Assembly: GCA_022497155.1 (NCBI GenBank) | Contig: MU385739.1 | Span: 434,001-498,000 of the forward strand | Length of the DNA stretch: 64,000 nucleotides | Reading direction: 5' to 3' | DNA from: Whalleya microplaca | Lineage: Eukaryota; Ascomycota; Sordariomycetes; Xylariales; Xylariaceae | Shown: in pieces, positions 32,618 to 43,028 of the stretch | Layout of the letters: the number at the start of each line of letters is the position of its first letter | Position numbering within the stretch: position 1 is the stretch's first letter | The notes under the pieces: model-generated | Databases searched by the model: none | Told to the model about the DNA's origin: nothing | What the model saw: only the letters and a program-made list of their open reading frames with translations | Position numbers and translations under genes: made by a program

Positions 32618-34411
32618 ATGCCGCGACGCAAGCGAACGCGAGGCGCGTCGGCTCAAACGGCCGCGAAGGCAGCCAGCCCCGTCCCCGTCCCCGTCCCCGT
32701 CGTAGCGCCAGCACAACCACAACCCGCCGCAGAGCCCAGCTCGGATCTCTACGACGTGAGCGATCGCGAGAAGGGCAAAGCAGAACAGCGGCGGAAATCC
32801 TTTCAGGAAACAACTCCTTCGCGTACGCGACCGACTCCGTCGCAACAGAGAGCTTTAGACACCCAGCGACAACGACGCGACTCTGCTATGGAACGACTGC
32901 AGAATATCACATCTACGACAGGGAACGGGGCAAGCGAGTCTACCGGCGAATCGGACGGTTCAATCGAGCTTGGGCGCAGAGGAACTGAGACCCCGCTCTA
33001 TGGCCGTATGACAGATGTCTCGGGGCTGGATTTGGACGATGACGTGTTTGGTGATCTGGACACTACTCTCGACACCGCAGGCCCGGCGAGCGCCAGCGCC
33101 AGCGCGCAGAGATCCGCCGAAACGTCAACACTGTCTACTGGCCTCTTCAAGCGACGTCCCCGCGCGGGAAGCTTCCTTAGCAGGGACGATGGCCCTATCC
33201 GACCCAGCAGCCGAACAGGACCCAACACTCCCGCCTTCAGCTCTACATTTAACATCGGCTTGTTCAAGAGGAGAGCTCGAGAGCCTAGTATCCTCGGCAC
33301 AGCCCAAAAACCGCGACCTCAAAGGCCGGAGCCGGAACAAGAGTCTGAACACGAGGAAGACGCAGCTGACGATGAATTCGCCCCTGAAGCTGAGTCAACT
33401 CCGCTGAGGCGCTCTAAGAGACGCTCCAAAGAAGTTGAACCCGGCGAGAAGTCACCACAGGCTTTATTAAGCGCAAACACGCGCAAGAGGAAGTCGGAGG
33501 AAGGCCACGAACGACGCTCTCGGTCGCCTCCATTTGATGAGAACGAGCGCATAGAAGGTGCGGCGCAGCAATCAAGTTCAGACATCTCTTCGCCGCCTAC
33601 TCTACCTCGCCAATACGAAAGGCCTGTTACTCCTGTGATGAACGAGGAATTCATGGCTCCGCCTTTAAGCAGCGGTTCCTCCTCTGCAGACCAGGAGATC
33701 TGGCCACCTCTACAATCGCTCGCAAGAGGACGGACTAGGCGGCCGGTCTCGGCGCTACGGAGGACGCCGGTCCAGGACGACAATGTCTCTGACATGTCCT
33801 CCCCGCCGTCTTTGACCTACTCGCCGAATTATGCCGAGCCGTCGCCGCCCCCCAAACAAGCCGCGAAACCCAAGCGCAGGGCAGCGTCGAAACCGGAAAC
33901 GCAAGTCACGACCGCAGCTCTGACGGGATTACTCCCACGTCGACGCCGCAGACATGATAGAAGCGATCCCTTCGGCATAGAGGACGAGTCAGATGCCGAG
34001 GTCGATGTCTCTGGCCTCGGGGCTGACGAGGATGAGCTTTCGTACGCAGACGTGCGCACGCGAAGACGCCCAGTCCGGCCCGGCTCTCGTGCAGGTCCAA
34101 GTAACCAGAGCAAATCCCGGGGAAGGTCTGGTCAGCGCGGAAAGGCGAAGCAGACGCCTGTTGAAGCCAGTACGCCGGTGGTCAGAAGAACGTATGGTCG
34201 GAGTTCGGACAAGGAGAACCAAGGGGAAGTTGATTCGGAAGAAGGCGATGCCCCCGCAGGTGACGAGCAGAGCGAGGAGAATAGTCAGGAATTGGTCGCG
34301 AGGCTGGGCAGTGAGCTCAAGGACGCCAAGCGCAAGTTCCAGGAGGTCGACAAGTGGGAGCTGAAGTACGAGGAGATGACACAGAGCAGTTCTCCCAGCA
34401 ATGCCCGATAG
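32618..34411 (+). CDS. Large disordered basic nuclear-type protein, function unknown
   Basis: Single exon, 597 aa from MPRRKRTRGAS at 32618; an upstream in-frame Met at 32531 lies in CT-rich leader and adds unlikely residues. Highly enriched in Arg, Ser, Pro and Glu, with many basic patches (RRSKRRSKE, RRRRRHD) suggesting a nucleus location. Repeated short motifs stand out: TGLFKRRPRAGSFL near 175, IGLFKRRAREPSIL near 213 and TGLLPRRRRR near 440, then DPFGIEDESDAEVDVSGL. RTYGRSSDKENQ precedes an acidic stretch, and the C-terminus (LGSELKDAKRKFQEVDKWELKYEEMT) is a short coiled coil. PVPVPVPV near 23 is encoded by a CCCCGT repeat. I believe such proteins are conserved in ascomycetes, but I cannot name the family; a chromatin or cell-division role is only a guess. 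Converges on TIP41. Confidence 0.7.
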   Translation: MPRRKRTRGASAQTAAKAASPVPVPVPVVAPAQPQPAAEPSSDLYDVSDREKGKAEQRRKSFQETTPSRTRPTPSQQRALDTQRQRRDSAMERLQNITSTTGNGASESTGESDGSIELGRRGTETPLYGRMTDVSGLDLDDDVFGDLDTTLDTAGPASASASAQRSAETSTLSTGLFKRRPRAGSFLSRDDGPIRPSSRTGPNTPAFSSTFNIGLFKRRAREPSILGTAQKPRPQRPEPEQESEHEEDAADDEFAPEAESTPLRRSKRRSKEVEPGEKSPQALLSANTRKRKSEEGHERRSRSPPFDENERIEGAAQQSSSDISSPPTLPRQYERPVTPVMNEEFMAPPLSSGSSSADQEIWPPLQSLARGRTRRPVSALRRTPVQDDNVSDMSSPPSLTYSPNYAEPSPPPKQAAKPKRRAASKPETQVTTAALTGLLPRRRRRHDRSDPFGIEDESDAEVDVSGLGADEDELSYADVRTRRRPVRPGSRAGPSNQSKSRGRSGQRGKAKQTPVEASTPVVRRTYGRSSDKENQGEVDSEEGDAPAGDEQSEENSQELVARLGSELKDAKRKFQEVDKWELKYEEMTQSSSPSNAR

Positions 34412-34864
34412 AGCGGAACTGTTTCGGGAAGAAGCCCATAAGAGAAAGCAGGAGATGATTTCTTGTTCATGATGATGGGATGATTGATTTCCAGATATCT
34501 TTGTTTATTCGTTAGCTTTTTGTGTGTACTGTGCTCTGCTGAATGGGCTCGGTTGGACTGACTGACTTGGGAAGCTAGGCAGTCAGTCAGTCAGTCAGTC
34601 AATAGGGTTGCATACTATACAGAGGAGAGTTGCCAAGTCAATAACACGCACAATACCACCACCATTTCATCCAGTTCCAACTGTATCTCATGCCGATCTT
34701 AATGCCTCTGCCTGTAGATTTAAAACGACCATTCGATTTTTAACTCATGTAGATCCGCCAACCTGAACGCCAAACCAATGCAAATCGTTAACTCGTAGCC
34801 GTGTCATTCTCCAAGAGGAAGTCCCCGTCCTAGAGGAGATCCTTTACCACAACATAAGCTCCCC
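34412..34864. other. Convergent intergenic region
   Basis: 3' flanks of two convergent genes, with a GTCA microsatellite at 34580-34602. Confidence 0.6.
34580..34602. repeat. (GTCA)n microsatellite
   Basis: Five GTCA units in the 3' flank of the upstream gene. Confidence 0.9.
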
Positions 34865-35948
34865 TTATGATTTCAAGGACACGCTCTCAAGAGTCTGCTC
34901 GATCGTCGGAAGCAATTCCGCGACTTTGTTAGCATCGCGCAAAGCCACGGTGACACCATCGGGCATCAAACCCGTCATCAGAAGTTTCTACACGTAAATC
35001 CCACGTTAGCAAGCGTCTTTCTCACCAGTATCCCGTAGACCCAGACCCCCCCCGTACATGCACATCCAGTGATTCCATCCCATCCAAGTGTACTCTATCT
35101 ACTCTACTTGTACTCACCCTCTTGACCTCCCCAAACTCGCCCTCCTTGACGGTGTACTCGCGCGTAACCTCCTCCGTCACGAAGTCGACGTAGATGCGCG
35201 TGTCGCGCACGCGCACGACGACGTTGTCGAGGCGCATGTACAGGCGGCACAGCAGCAGCATGCGCGCCTCGTGCACGCGCACCTTGGCGCTGAACACGCT
35301 CGTGCCGTTGTCGTCCAGCTCGCTCTCGTACAGCATCACGTCGTCGAAGAACAGGATCGGGTCGCGCCGCTTCAGCAGCTCGAGCGGGATCGGCGTGCGC
35401 GTGGGGGTGAAGGCGCCCTTCTTCTTCTTCTTCTTCCTGGTGCCGTTCTCGGTCCCATGGCCAGTTCCATCGCCATCGTCAGCTCCCCCATCGCTGCCCG
35501 TGGCTTGTTTTTGGGCCCCCGGCTCCACCGTCCCGCGGTACGTCGTGCTATAGCTCCAATCATACGGCTTCACAACCTCCTTGATGCCCGCGGACGTCTG
35601 CTCCCTGCTCGCAGACCACGCGCGCGCGTACGCGACCTGCAGCATGTGCTTATCCGTCTTGTCCACCGCGTCCAACGCATCGTACGCGTTGAACCCGATC
35701 GCCCACCCGCTCGGCACGTGGCGCACGGCGACGACGTTGTCGCCGAAGATCATCTCCGGGATCGGGATCCCGAGCGCCGCCGTCATCGCGTCGATGGGCC
35801 CCGCCTTCGAGATCGGCAACTTGCGCGTCGTGATGAGAAAGTTGCCCTGCCGGTGCGTCGACGTCGCTTGCGCGCGCGCGAGCGCCGCGTCTGCGGGGGG
35901 GAGGGAGGGGGTCGAGGCTGCGGATACGAGGGTTGGGGCCGCTGCCAT
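34865..35948 (-). CDS. TIP41: TIP41-like TOR signalling regulator
   Basis: Two exons, 35948-35118 and 34987-34865, 317 aa, separated by a 130-nt intron (GTGAGT...GTAG, phase 0). TIP41 features in order: FLITTRKLPI near 37, LGIPIPEMIFGDNVVAV, GWAIGFNAYDAL, KPYDWSYSTTYRGTV, PIPLELLKRRDPILFFDDVMLYESELDDNG (split here for length), SAKVRVHEARMLLLCRLYMRLD, VRVRDTRIYVDF and, in exon 2, KLLMTGLMPDG. Tip41 binds Tap42 and PP2A-type phosphatases and antagonises TORC1 signalling in yeast; the same cytoplasmic role is inferred. Between TTYRGTV and FTPTRTPIPLE is an insertion of about 35 residues with Gly/Asp/Thr runs and a hexalysine block. Exon 1 is much richer in G+C than its surroundings. Without exon 2 the frame would end in a non-conserved tail. 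Confidence 0.92.
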
Positions 35949-37380
35949 GGTGGTGGTGATGGGCGGTGGTGTTGGGCTCTGTGAGAGAATAGGAGAAGAG
36001 GGAAAGAGAGGGCGGTTGCTTTGCTATGGAAGGTAAGGTGTGAAGAAGCCGCCGCTTGGTCTGGGGCTTGGTATGAAGTTCGTGATATTGGAGTTGTAGT
36101 GGCAGTGGTAGTGTAAGACCTAGGCACACAGCTCCATAGCTTGTCACAGCGCGGGGTTAACGCTTCTAAAAATGTTTCAAGCTGTGCATTAGGGCGAGAT
36201 GCTTGGTCCAAGCGCATGCCTATTCTGGGTTTACCCTGTGATACAATTCGTCCATGCTAGCAATTTGGTACAAAGATGATAACATGAATAGCAACGTTGT
36301 GCACTATTTGCGTCCTAATCGATATATTGATCAGTCTTGTCTTGTAAGTCCCAACTGGAGATAGAATGCCCCTGAGTAATCAACACCTCAAAGTCATGAA
36401 GCTAGGGGCATAGATGGCTGAGATACCGAGCCAAACAAGCACAAATACTACACTTGGTGAACCATTTTGTAGAAACTAGAAAGGTTCATATATATAAATC
36501 AACACTTTCATGAAGTCATACGAGGCTTAATGTCGAAGCTATAGAGATGAAGACTTTGATTAGTCTGCGTATCAAACTGCATCCTTTTGAATATAGTTTA
36601 TCGCCGATGTTCAGCCCAAAGTTGCACGGCTGCTAGAGACGAGTGTATCTTATTAATACTATAAAATACCTGACGCTCCAAAAAACCAAGCTTAATCTCA
36701 TTTGTCCAAAACAAGACTTGGTATCTTGGTCGAGGATTTCCTCTACTATACTCCTAGTTCTTCGTAATCCTAGGGCCAGTAGCTAAGGATGACGACAATG
36801 CAGTATTCCATAAGCTGAGATACCTCGTACTGCCTGTCATGATTACAAGTACCAGGACGTTTGCTCCGCAATTCCGCAATGCCCTGAGCTGTGATCAGAT
36901 TGACGCTTGAAGCTTATGCTCGAGGAGTATCATCGGTCATCATAGTTGTCCATTAGACATACTAGATTCGAAGAGCTTGCAATACGGACGTCGTCGGCTC
37001 AACCAGTCATATACTAATAGCATTAGTTGTCCCTTCTTGGAACTCCTTGAGCAAGCTTGCTTTGGCTGCTTGTCGCTGTGGCTGAAGCACGCCAGTATCG
37101 CAAGTTATAAGTTAAGGCGTCGAGGCGATGCAAAAACAGCTGGTAATCTGAGAATAACAGGCAAGCCTGAAGACACTGTCAGAGATAGCCGCTTGCCTGC
37201 ATCCCTGATTCTGTCCCTATACTCTTTTACCTGTCGCGTTGAGTGGCGCTAGGCTTGTAGATATAGGAGGGTATCCAGACGTCCCTTTCCTATTTCACCA
37301 ATTTCAGTGTCCTCAGTCATATACCTTGAACGGCACGAGTGGTGAAGTATTTGAACGATTGACTTTTATCCTCAAGCCAC
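35949..37380. other. Intergenic, no gene seen
   Basis: Upstream of TIP41 and downstream of SWC5, both on the minus strand. Moderately AT-rich. A 91-codon plus ORF at 36977-37252 has no recognisable content. Confidence 0.5.
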
Positions 37381-38391
37381 TCAACCGCGCCCAGTAACCC
37401 TAGCCCTCCTGGCCTCCTCCTCCCGCTTAGCCTCGACCCGACCCAAGAAGTCCTGGCGATGCGCATACGAGCCCTTGGACTTGCCCGCGAGCTCGAGCTC
37501 GTCCTTGATGCCCTCCTGGTCCACGAAGCCGGCCCAGTCCATGCGGCTCTTCTCGACGACGTTCAGCTTCTTGGCCTTGGCCTTGACCTGCTGCTCGCGC
37601 AGCTGCAGCCGCACGCTCATGCCCAGCTGCAGGTCCGCGCGCTGTGCCAGCCCCTCGATCACGGGCTCGAAGACCGAGCGGAACGCCTTCCGCGGCTTGC
37701 GCTTGGGCGCGCCGTCCTCCACGGCGTCGACGGCTTCGGCGGCTGCCTTGGGGTCCTGGGAGGCGAGGTATAGTTTCGCTTCGGCGGAGTCGCGGGGCAC
37801 TAGTTTTTCTTCCGTGTGCACCTTGCCGGCGAAGTTGTAGGTGCGTTTGATCTTGATCATCTCCGGCGGCTCAGTTGGCCCGGATTTGTTCGGCTGTTCC
37901 TTTTCCACCCGGTCTTCCCGTGTCTTTTCTGCGCCGTCGTCGAAGGCCGACTGTTGCTTCGGGGGTAGCAGAGGCTCGGCGGTCAACTTCGCCCATAGAT
38001 CATCCACATCTATGGTGACTGGGCCGGTGACAGCGTGTAACTTCCGCTCCTCCTTCTCGTTGGCTCGCATGCTCCGAGTCTTGATCAGCCCGCCTTCGCC
38101 TCCTTCGTCATCGCCGGCGTCGCCATCTCTCTTCGCCTTCTTTTGCCGTTTCTTTCCCTTGTGTATTATCGCCTCATCACCCGAATTCTCGAAATCGCCA
38201 TCGGCGTTTGCGTTTGCGTTGGCGTCGCGCTCGTCGCTGCGTTTTCTCTTCGGCTTTGCACTCGGCTGGTCGTCCTCGTCATTTTCTGATTCTGAAGCCT
38301 CGGATGCGCCCTCTGCTGGCGCCGCGTCGGGTGCGAAGTCCGAGTCCTCATCGGAGGCGTAATCCTCGTCTACGATCGGTTCGGTAGACAT
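37381..38391 (-). CDS. SWC5: SWR1-complex protein 5 (BCNT/CFDP1 family)
   Basis: Single exon, 336 aa, with ACCATGT start context. Layout typical of Swc5: very acidic N-terminus (DEDYASDEDSDFAPD), Lys/Arg-rich nuclear localisation patches (KPKRKR, GKKRQKKAKR), a central DDLWAKL motif near 129 and the C-terminal BCNT domain (PRKAFRSVFEPV, then KKLNVVEKSRMDWAGFVDQE and the motif GIKDELELAGKSKGSYAHRQDFL, given in two parts). Swc5 is a subunit of the SWR1 remodeller that exchanges H2A-H2B for H2A.Z-H2B; its acidic region binds histone dimers and its BCNT domain activates the ATPase. Nuclear function inferred from family. A short ANANANAD repeat lies near 57. Confidence 0.93.
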   Translation of the reverse strand: MSTEPIVDEDYASDEDSDFAPDAAPAEGASEASESENDEDDQPSAKPKRKRSDERDANANANADGDFENSGDEAIIHKGKKRQKKAKRDGDAGDDEGGEGGLIKTRSMRANEKEERKLHAVTGPVTIDVDDLWAKLTAEPLLPPKQQSAFDDGAEKTREDRVEKEQPNKSGPTEPPEMIKIKRTYNFAGKVHTEEKLVPRDSAEAKLYLASQDPKAAAEAVDAVEDGAPKRKPRKAFRSVFEPVIEGLAQRADLQLGMSVRLQLREQQVKAKAKKLNVVEKSRMDWAGFVDQEGIKDELELAGKSKGSYAHRQDFLGRVEAKREEEARRARVTGRG

Positions 38392-38942
38392 GGTGGAGAT
38401 GACTGCTTAGTATTGAACTTCAGTTGAAGGCGGGCGAAACATAGCGAGAATGTTGGTTGAAGAGTCCTATGTAAATTTTTGGAGCTTGGGCCACTATGCA
38501 ACGCGCCAAGCTTGCGGGTACCTCGATCATCACTGCAGGTTGCACAAAAGAAGTTCAAGAGAGGAAATCAAAGGCTGAGGTAATCTGAAGTCGTTTTCTA
38601 TTTCGTGCTATATCTTACTAAATTTACATTCTATATGTACTCAACGACATTGGAAACCTTAGTCTTGAAGATACTACAACACCAAGGTGCCCCACAGGCT
38701 TTTTCTAAGCGGAGATATAAGCCCTGAAGCTTGAAAGTAGGCCTACAATTCTTTTACCTCGGAAACACGCCTGCATCATTGCAGTATAAACTATGTCAAT
38801 ATTCCTCTGGCAATATAAATTTATTTAGTTACATAGTTTACCGATGATCAGAATCATCCCCAGTAAGATATGTTCCAGCAGAACGATGACCTTGTCCAGC
38901 ATTTTCATATACACATATATGATATATCATACTCCAAGATTC
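38392..38942. other. Intergenic, no gene seen
   Basis: Promoter of SWC5 and 3' flank of the MAPEG gene. AT-rich from 38600 on. Confidence 0.5.
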
Positions 38943-39475
38943 TCAGAAACCCCAATACGACTTCACAAGGTACGTAGCATAGCCAGCTAACCAAGCGAGT
39001 GTTCCCATAGTGCCATAATACCCAATCGGCCGTCCCAGGCCCAATCCCTTAATAAGGCCAAACTCCGAGTGCAGCAGCCGGAAGGTGAAGAGGGCGCTGA
39101 GGGCATAGGTGAGCCGCGTCCGGCTGCCGCCGTTGAGCTCCGCGAACGCGGCGAGCATGAGGCCCAGCGGCACGTTCTCGATGAAGTTCTGGTGGCAGCG
39201 CGTAGCTAGGTACAGCTCGTTCTGCTGTCGGGCCTCCTCGTCCGTGTCCTTCGACGAGTTGTCGCCGAGGTAGCACTGGTCCCTGAGGCGGTAGTATACT
39301 ACGCGCGAGCTCAGGACCGTGAAGTACGCGGTGAATGGCAGGGCAAAGGTGCCTGTCACGGCTGTCGTGAGGTGTATGGTTAGTATGTAAATCGGCCTAC
39401 AGCAGTGCGAATCAGTTACGACGTACGTAGCAGAGGTGCGAGCACCGGTGATGAAAGTCCAATGTGGTTCGCCAT
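38943..39475 (-). CDS. MAPEG-family membrane protein
   Basis: Two exons, 39475-39427 and 39361-38943, 155 aa. The 65-nt intron (GTACGT, ACTAACC branch, GACAG end) joins MANHIGLSSPVLAPLL to PVTGTFALPFTAYFTVLSSR, the standard MAPEG N-terminus and first membrane helix. HQNFIENVPLGLMLAAFAEL is the family signature, with Glu/Asn/Arg residues that bind glutathione in characterised members. Further helices are LTYALSALFTFRLLHSEF and TMGTLAWLAGYATYLV. MAPEG enzymes act in microsomal membranes as glutathione transferases/peroxidases or leukotriene/prostaglandin-type synthases; the fungal substrate is unknown. Reading straight through the intron from Met 39515 gives a longer ORF, but its N-terminus does not match the family. 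Confidence 0.87.
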
Positions 39476-40146
39476 CTTTATAGATATCTGTTCTGTGAAT
39501 AGCTTTACGCTTCACTCTCGTTGAAAGAGAGCTGGATTTTGGGGATTGGGGACGCGTAAATAGCTATCTGATCTTATCACTTGATGAGAACGGACTTCTT
39601 GACTCCCAATGCGGACCTCGAGTTGAAATTGCCGTGCCATCACGCCCCTGCATTATCGACTATCATGGCATGGTTGCCTTCGGGGTTCGGTCATATTTGG
39701 CAGGACGCCCCTGTCATGAGCTGTCATGGATGAGCTGAAATGCAAGTCATGATTACCTAATACGGACTCATGCAGAGGCCATACCCGGCGGCTTAAGGTT
39801 TTCCATCGCGTTGTACATGACTGGCATGCATCGAACCTCTCATGTCGTAGAACAACAGATTGTCGACCGGTAGATGGTCGATGCCAAGATCGGTCCCGAA
39901 TCCTCAACGGTTTCGATATTCCCCCAAGAGCCCCCCACCCTTTTCAACAGCTCTGTGAAACATATCATGTCATACATCCACTGACGTCACTGACTTATAT
40001 CCAAGGCTCATGTCCAATGGCTACTTATATAGAAGAATACAGATACAATCCGTTGTTACAACCATTGCTTCCTAGTCATAAGTTGTTGAAAACTCATAAC
40101 ATTGAACATTTAGAACACAAGAACTCCTACAAAACGCAAAGCAATC
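39476..40146. other. Divergent intergenic region
   Basis: Shared upstream region of the MAPEG (-) and CsbD-like (+) genes; both are stress-type genes, so a shared promoter is possible. No ORF of note. Confidence 0.5.
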
Positions 40147-40493
40147 ATGTCGTCCGGAAACAACACCAACCAGCAACCATCCCTAATCGGTGGCCACGCC
40201 GAGTACGTCAAGGGTGCCGCCGAGGTCAGTCTGACGCATCCCAACAAGCCCGCTCGCTCACTTCCCCATGCTAATCCCGCACGCAGTCCACCATTGGCAG
40301 CGTCACCGGCTCGCACGCCTGGACAAGCTCAGGCGAGCAGGCCAAGGCCCACGCCGTCAACACCATGAAAGCCGCGGGCGAGCGCCGCGACCCCGGCACC
40401 CAGGGCTACGGCAAGGTCGAGCAGAAGCTGGGCGAGGTGGCGGGGTGCGAGGGCATGGCCAAGGAGGGCGCCGCGAGCAAGAAGCCCGAGTAG
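40147..40493 (+). CDS. CsbD-like small stress protein
   Basis: Two exons, 40147-40224 and 40287-40493, 94 aa, with a 62-nt intron (GTCAGT...GCAG, phase 0). The N-terminus MSSGNNTNQQPSLIGGHAEY precedes VKGAAE, and exon 2 begins STIGSVTGSHAWTSSGEQAK and ends GYGKVEQKLGEVAGCEGMAK. The pair of KG-A-E and K-x-E-QKLGE-x-AGCEGM segments is that of the CsbD-like family, small hydrophilic helical proteins; fungal members include the mismatch/cruciform DNA recognition protein Hmp1. In many fungi these proteins are abundant under stress or in spores. A DNA-binding role is from literature on relatives and not visible here. The gene is short and GC-rich in exon 2. Confidence 0.87.
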
Positions 40494-41223
40494 ATGTCGA
40501 GGGGTACGTACATGTATCATGTATTGATGGGACTGGGACTGGGACTGGGACTGGGACTGGGAATGGGAATGGCGTCAAGGAATCTCGGTAGCGAATCAGT
40601 TGCACACACAAATATACCTGGACCATTTGCTTTTTGAAGGGACTTGCACAGCAGATGCGCCGGAGTCCAATGTGTTGCGTAGGTATGCGGCCAATAAGAA
40701 ATGCGCAGGAGAGAGTACCTAGGCACGGTACCTACCTAGGATGCAGGTGTGTAAGGGTTATATTTCAAAACAAGACACCGGACCCTCAGCCCAAGCAGCA
40801 AAGGTCTAATGGCCAAGTGGTAGCTTGGCTTGCGGTTAGATAAACCTAGAGTTCAACTCCGGGTTTTCGGGGGTATCTGTGCGCGTAAGTCCCACTGGGT
40901 AGCCTCAGAGAGCCCTGCTTTTTTTGTCAGTTTTCCGAAGGTCAACACAACTATTCAAGTCCACCAATTTTTATATTTTTATTTTTCCATGATATTGCCT
41001 GACGATATTGCCAGGCAATACACTGTTGCACAGGTTTATTAAAGCATATTCTTTTCGTTTCCTTGCTTTCATTTTTATTCTTCATTTTTTTACATGCAGC
41101 AATCTGACATTGCCTGATCATACTATTCGCCCTGAAGTGCTAAAACTCGTTGCACGCATATAGTTAACACGCCAAATTCGCCTATATGTATTTTAACTGC
41201 TCTTCGAATTTCCAAGATACTAG
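40494..41223. other. Intergenic with microsatellite
   Basis: Contains the GGGACT repeat in the 3' flank of the CsbD gene and an A+T-rich tail. A tRNA-like string near 40806-40880 was examined and rejected. Confidence 0.5.
40529..40573. repeat. (GGGACT)n minisatellite
   Basis: Five GGGACT units followed by two GGGAAT variants, immediately 3' of the CsbD-like stop codon and probably in the 3' UTR. Confidence 0.9.
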
Positions 41224-42936
41224 TTAGAGGACATACCGGACCACACCATCATCGTCTCCCTTCCTCCTATTCTCCCGCCTATACCAGACCCAGGCGCTCG
41301 CCGCAAGAACCACAACGCAGCCCTGAAAAACACCACTAGTAATCAACGCGGGCCTGTACACAGGCGCATCCTCGGACCGGAACACCAGGCTACTTACAAT
41401 GCCCCCCAGATTCTGCAGTCCCGCGATGAGCCCCAGCGTCGTGGCACGCCCGGACCGGGAGACGATGTTCCCGGAGGCCCAGGCCGGCACTAGGACCGCG
41501 GACGTGAAGGTCCCGAAGGTGATCAGGAAGGTGCAGAAGTAGCCGACGCCGACCAGCCGCGTGAGGTCGAGGGAGCCGAGGAGGATGAAGCCGAGCATGC
41601 TCACGCCGGTGCTGAGGATTATGAACAAAGCTCGCTGTAGGTAGTAATCTGACAGTACACATATTATGACGATGAACACCGCGCCTGATAAGTTGGGGGC
41701 GATTGTGTAGAGATTCGTCTTCACGGTGTCTGTTGCTAGCCTCTTAATCATGGTTGGTAAGAAGTTGGATACGGAGGCGCACTATAGCATCGGAAGTCAG
41801 TAGGTATTTTTCTACAACGTCTAAGCAGCATAGAGAGTTGTCGGGGGTTCTAAGGTCTATCTTAGAGCCTTTTAACTTTTGAACATATCCCAATAGGAAA
41901 TCCTTGTTCCTTAAACAGGGCGAAAAGAATAATTAATGTATTTGGTTGCTACTCACTGCTACTCCGTAAGAAAGTGCCATGCCGCCATATAGCCAAGTCT
42001 GCGTGCTGAGTAATGGTAAGAGCGTCGAACGCCAGGAGAACTGTTCGGATTCAAGTTGGGCGAAAGCTTCGGAACGTTGACGAGCCACAGCTTTCTCAGA
42101 AGATGTGAAATATCTTGACGACTCTACTGAACGAGGAAGCAGAATGAAAGATACAATAGCCAGAAAGCATGTCATAGCACCCTCTATAATGAAGAGGTAT
42201 TGCCAGTTCTAGTCCGTGCGTTAGCAAAATTGATCTAATTAATGAGATTTCGGGAAAGGCTTACATGTAGAGACTTGTTCCACTGAAATACCCTCCAGGC
42301 GATGAGACCACTAAAAGCATTCGCCACAAAGCCCATCATATAGAACAGACTAATCCGCTTGGCAATTTCCTCTGGTCTGTAGAAAAGGGTCAAATAGAAA
42401 ATAGCGCTTGGGAAGAAGCCTGCCTCGACAACTCCTAGACAGATACGAGTTGCGAGAATGCCGCCAAATCCAGTCACGGCGGCTGAAGCTGCTGCTATGG
42501 CACCCCAGCAAAACATGAGGATAGGGATCACCACCGCTGGATAGAATCGCCGGGCAAGGATGGTAAGGGGCACATTGAGGGTTCCATACGGAATATAGAA
42601 TAATACTAGTATTAGAGAATACTCGTTATCCCGCAGTCCGATGTCCTTCTCGAAATTGGCTGTCTTTGCATTCCCTAAGTTTGCCCGGTCGAGAGAGTGC
42701 GTGAAGTAGATTATAGCTACACGGGTATTAGCAGAGGAATTTTCATGAGTATAGGTCATGTTCACGGTTTTACCCAGCAATGGAAGGATAATCAGATCCA
42801 ATTTCAATATATACCGCTTGTCGATTGTCTTATCATCGACCGTATTGACGGCGTTGCTATCCTGTAAGGAAGCACGCATCGTCGTAACGCTACCATAATT
42901 TTTTATGTGTGGAGAGACTGGCCTTATCTCAGCCAT
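41224..42936 (-). CDS. MFS anion:cation symporter, allantoate/nicotinate permease (Dal5/Tna1) type
   Basis: Four exons: 42936-42774, 42716-42265, 42208-41957, 41781-41224, 474 aa. Introns of 57, 56 and 175 nt all follow GT-AG rules. Removing the first restores LDLIILPLLAIIYFTHSLDR, then ANLGNAK, the conserved first helix of the Dal5/Tna1 family; removing the second restores KSLHNWQYLFIIEGAMT and the third SYGVACASVSNFLPTMI. About 12 hydrophobic segments are visible, with LGVVEAGFFPSAIFYLT, RPEEIAKRISLFY and a large loop after RSVESSRYFT. Family members import allantoate, nicotinate, pantothenate, biotin precursors or dipeptides with protons at the plasma membrane; substrate not predictable. 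Intron 1 is a multiple of three with no stop, so unspliced mRNA would insert 19 residues. GATA-type sites lie upstream. Confidence 0.88.
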
Positions 42937-43028
42937 AGCCAGAACTTTTGAAGAGAGAACGAGGAGTCATGGTAGACTTCGAATATGCCTCCATCATCAA
43001 AATACTTTCCAACAGATTTGTCATCGTA

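Noticed and set aside
35088..35984. 298-codon plus ORF rich in Arg, His and Val
   Set aside because: Antisense to TIP41 exon 1 and open only because of its high G+C content.
40806..40880. tRNA-like string with a GGCCAAGTGGT D-arm-like part and GTTCAACTCC T-loop-like part
   Set aside because: No 5-bp T stem, no anticodon stem and no matching acceptor ends could be drawn. Probably chance or a decayed copy.
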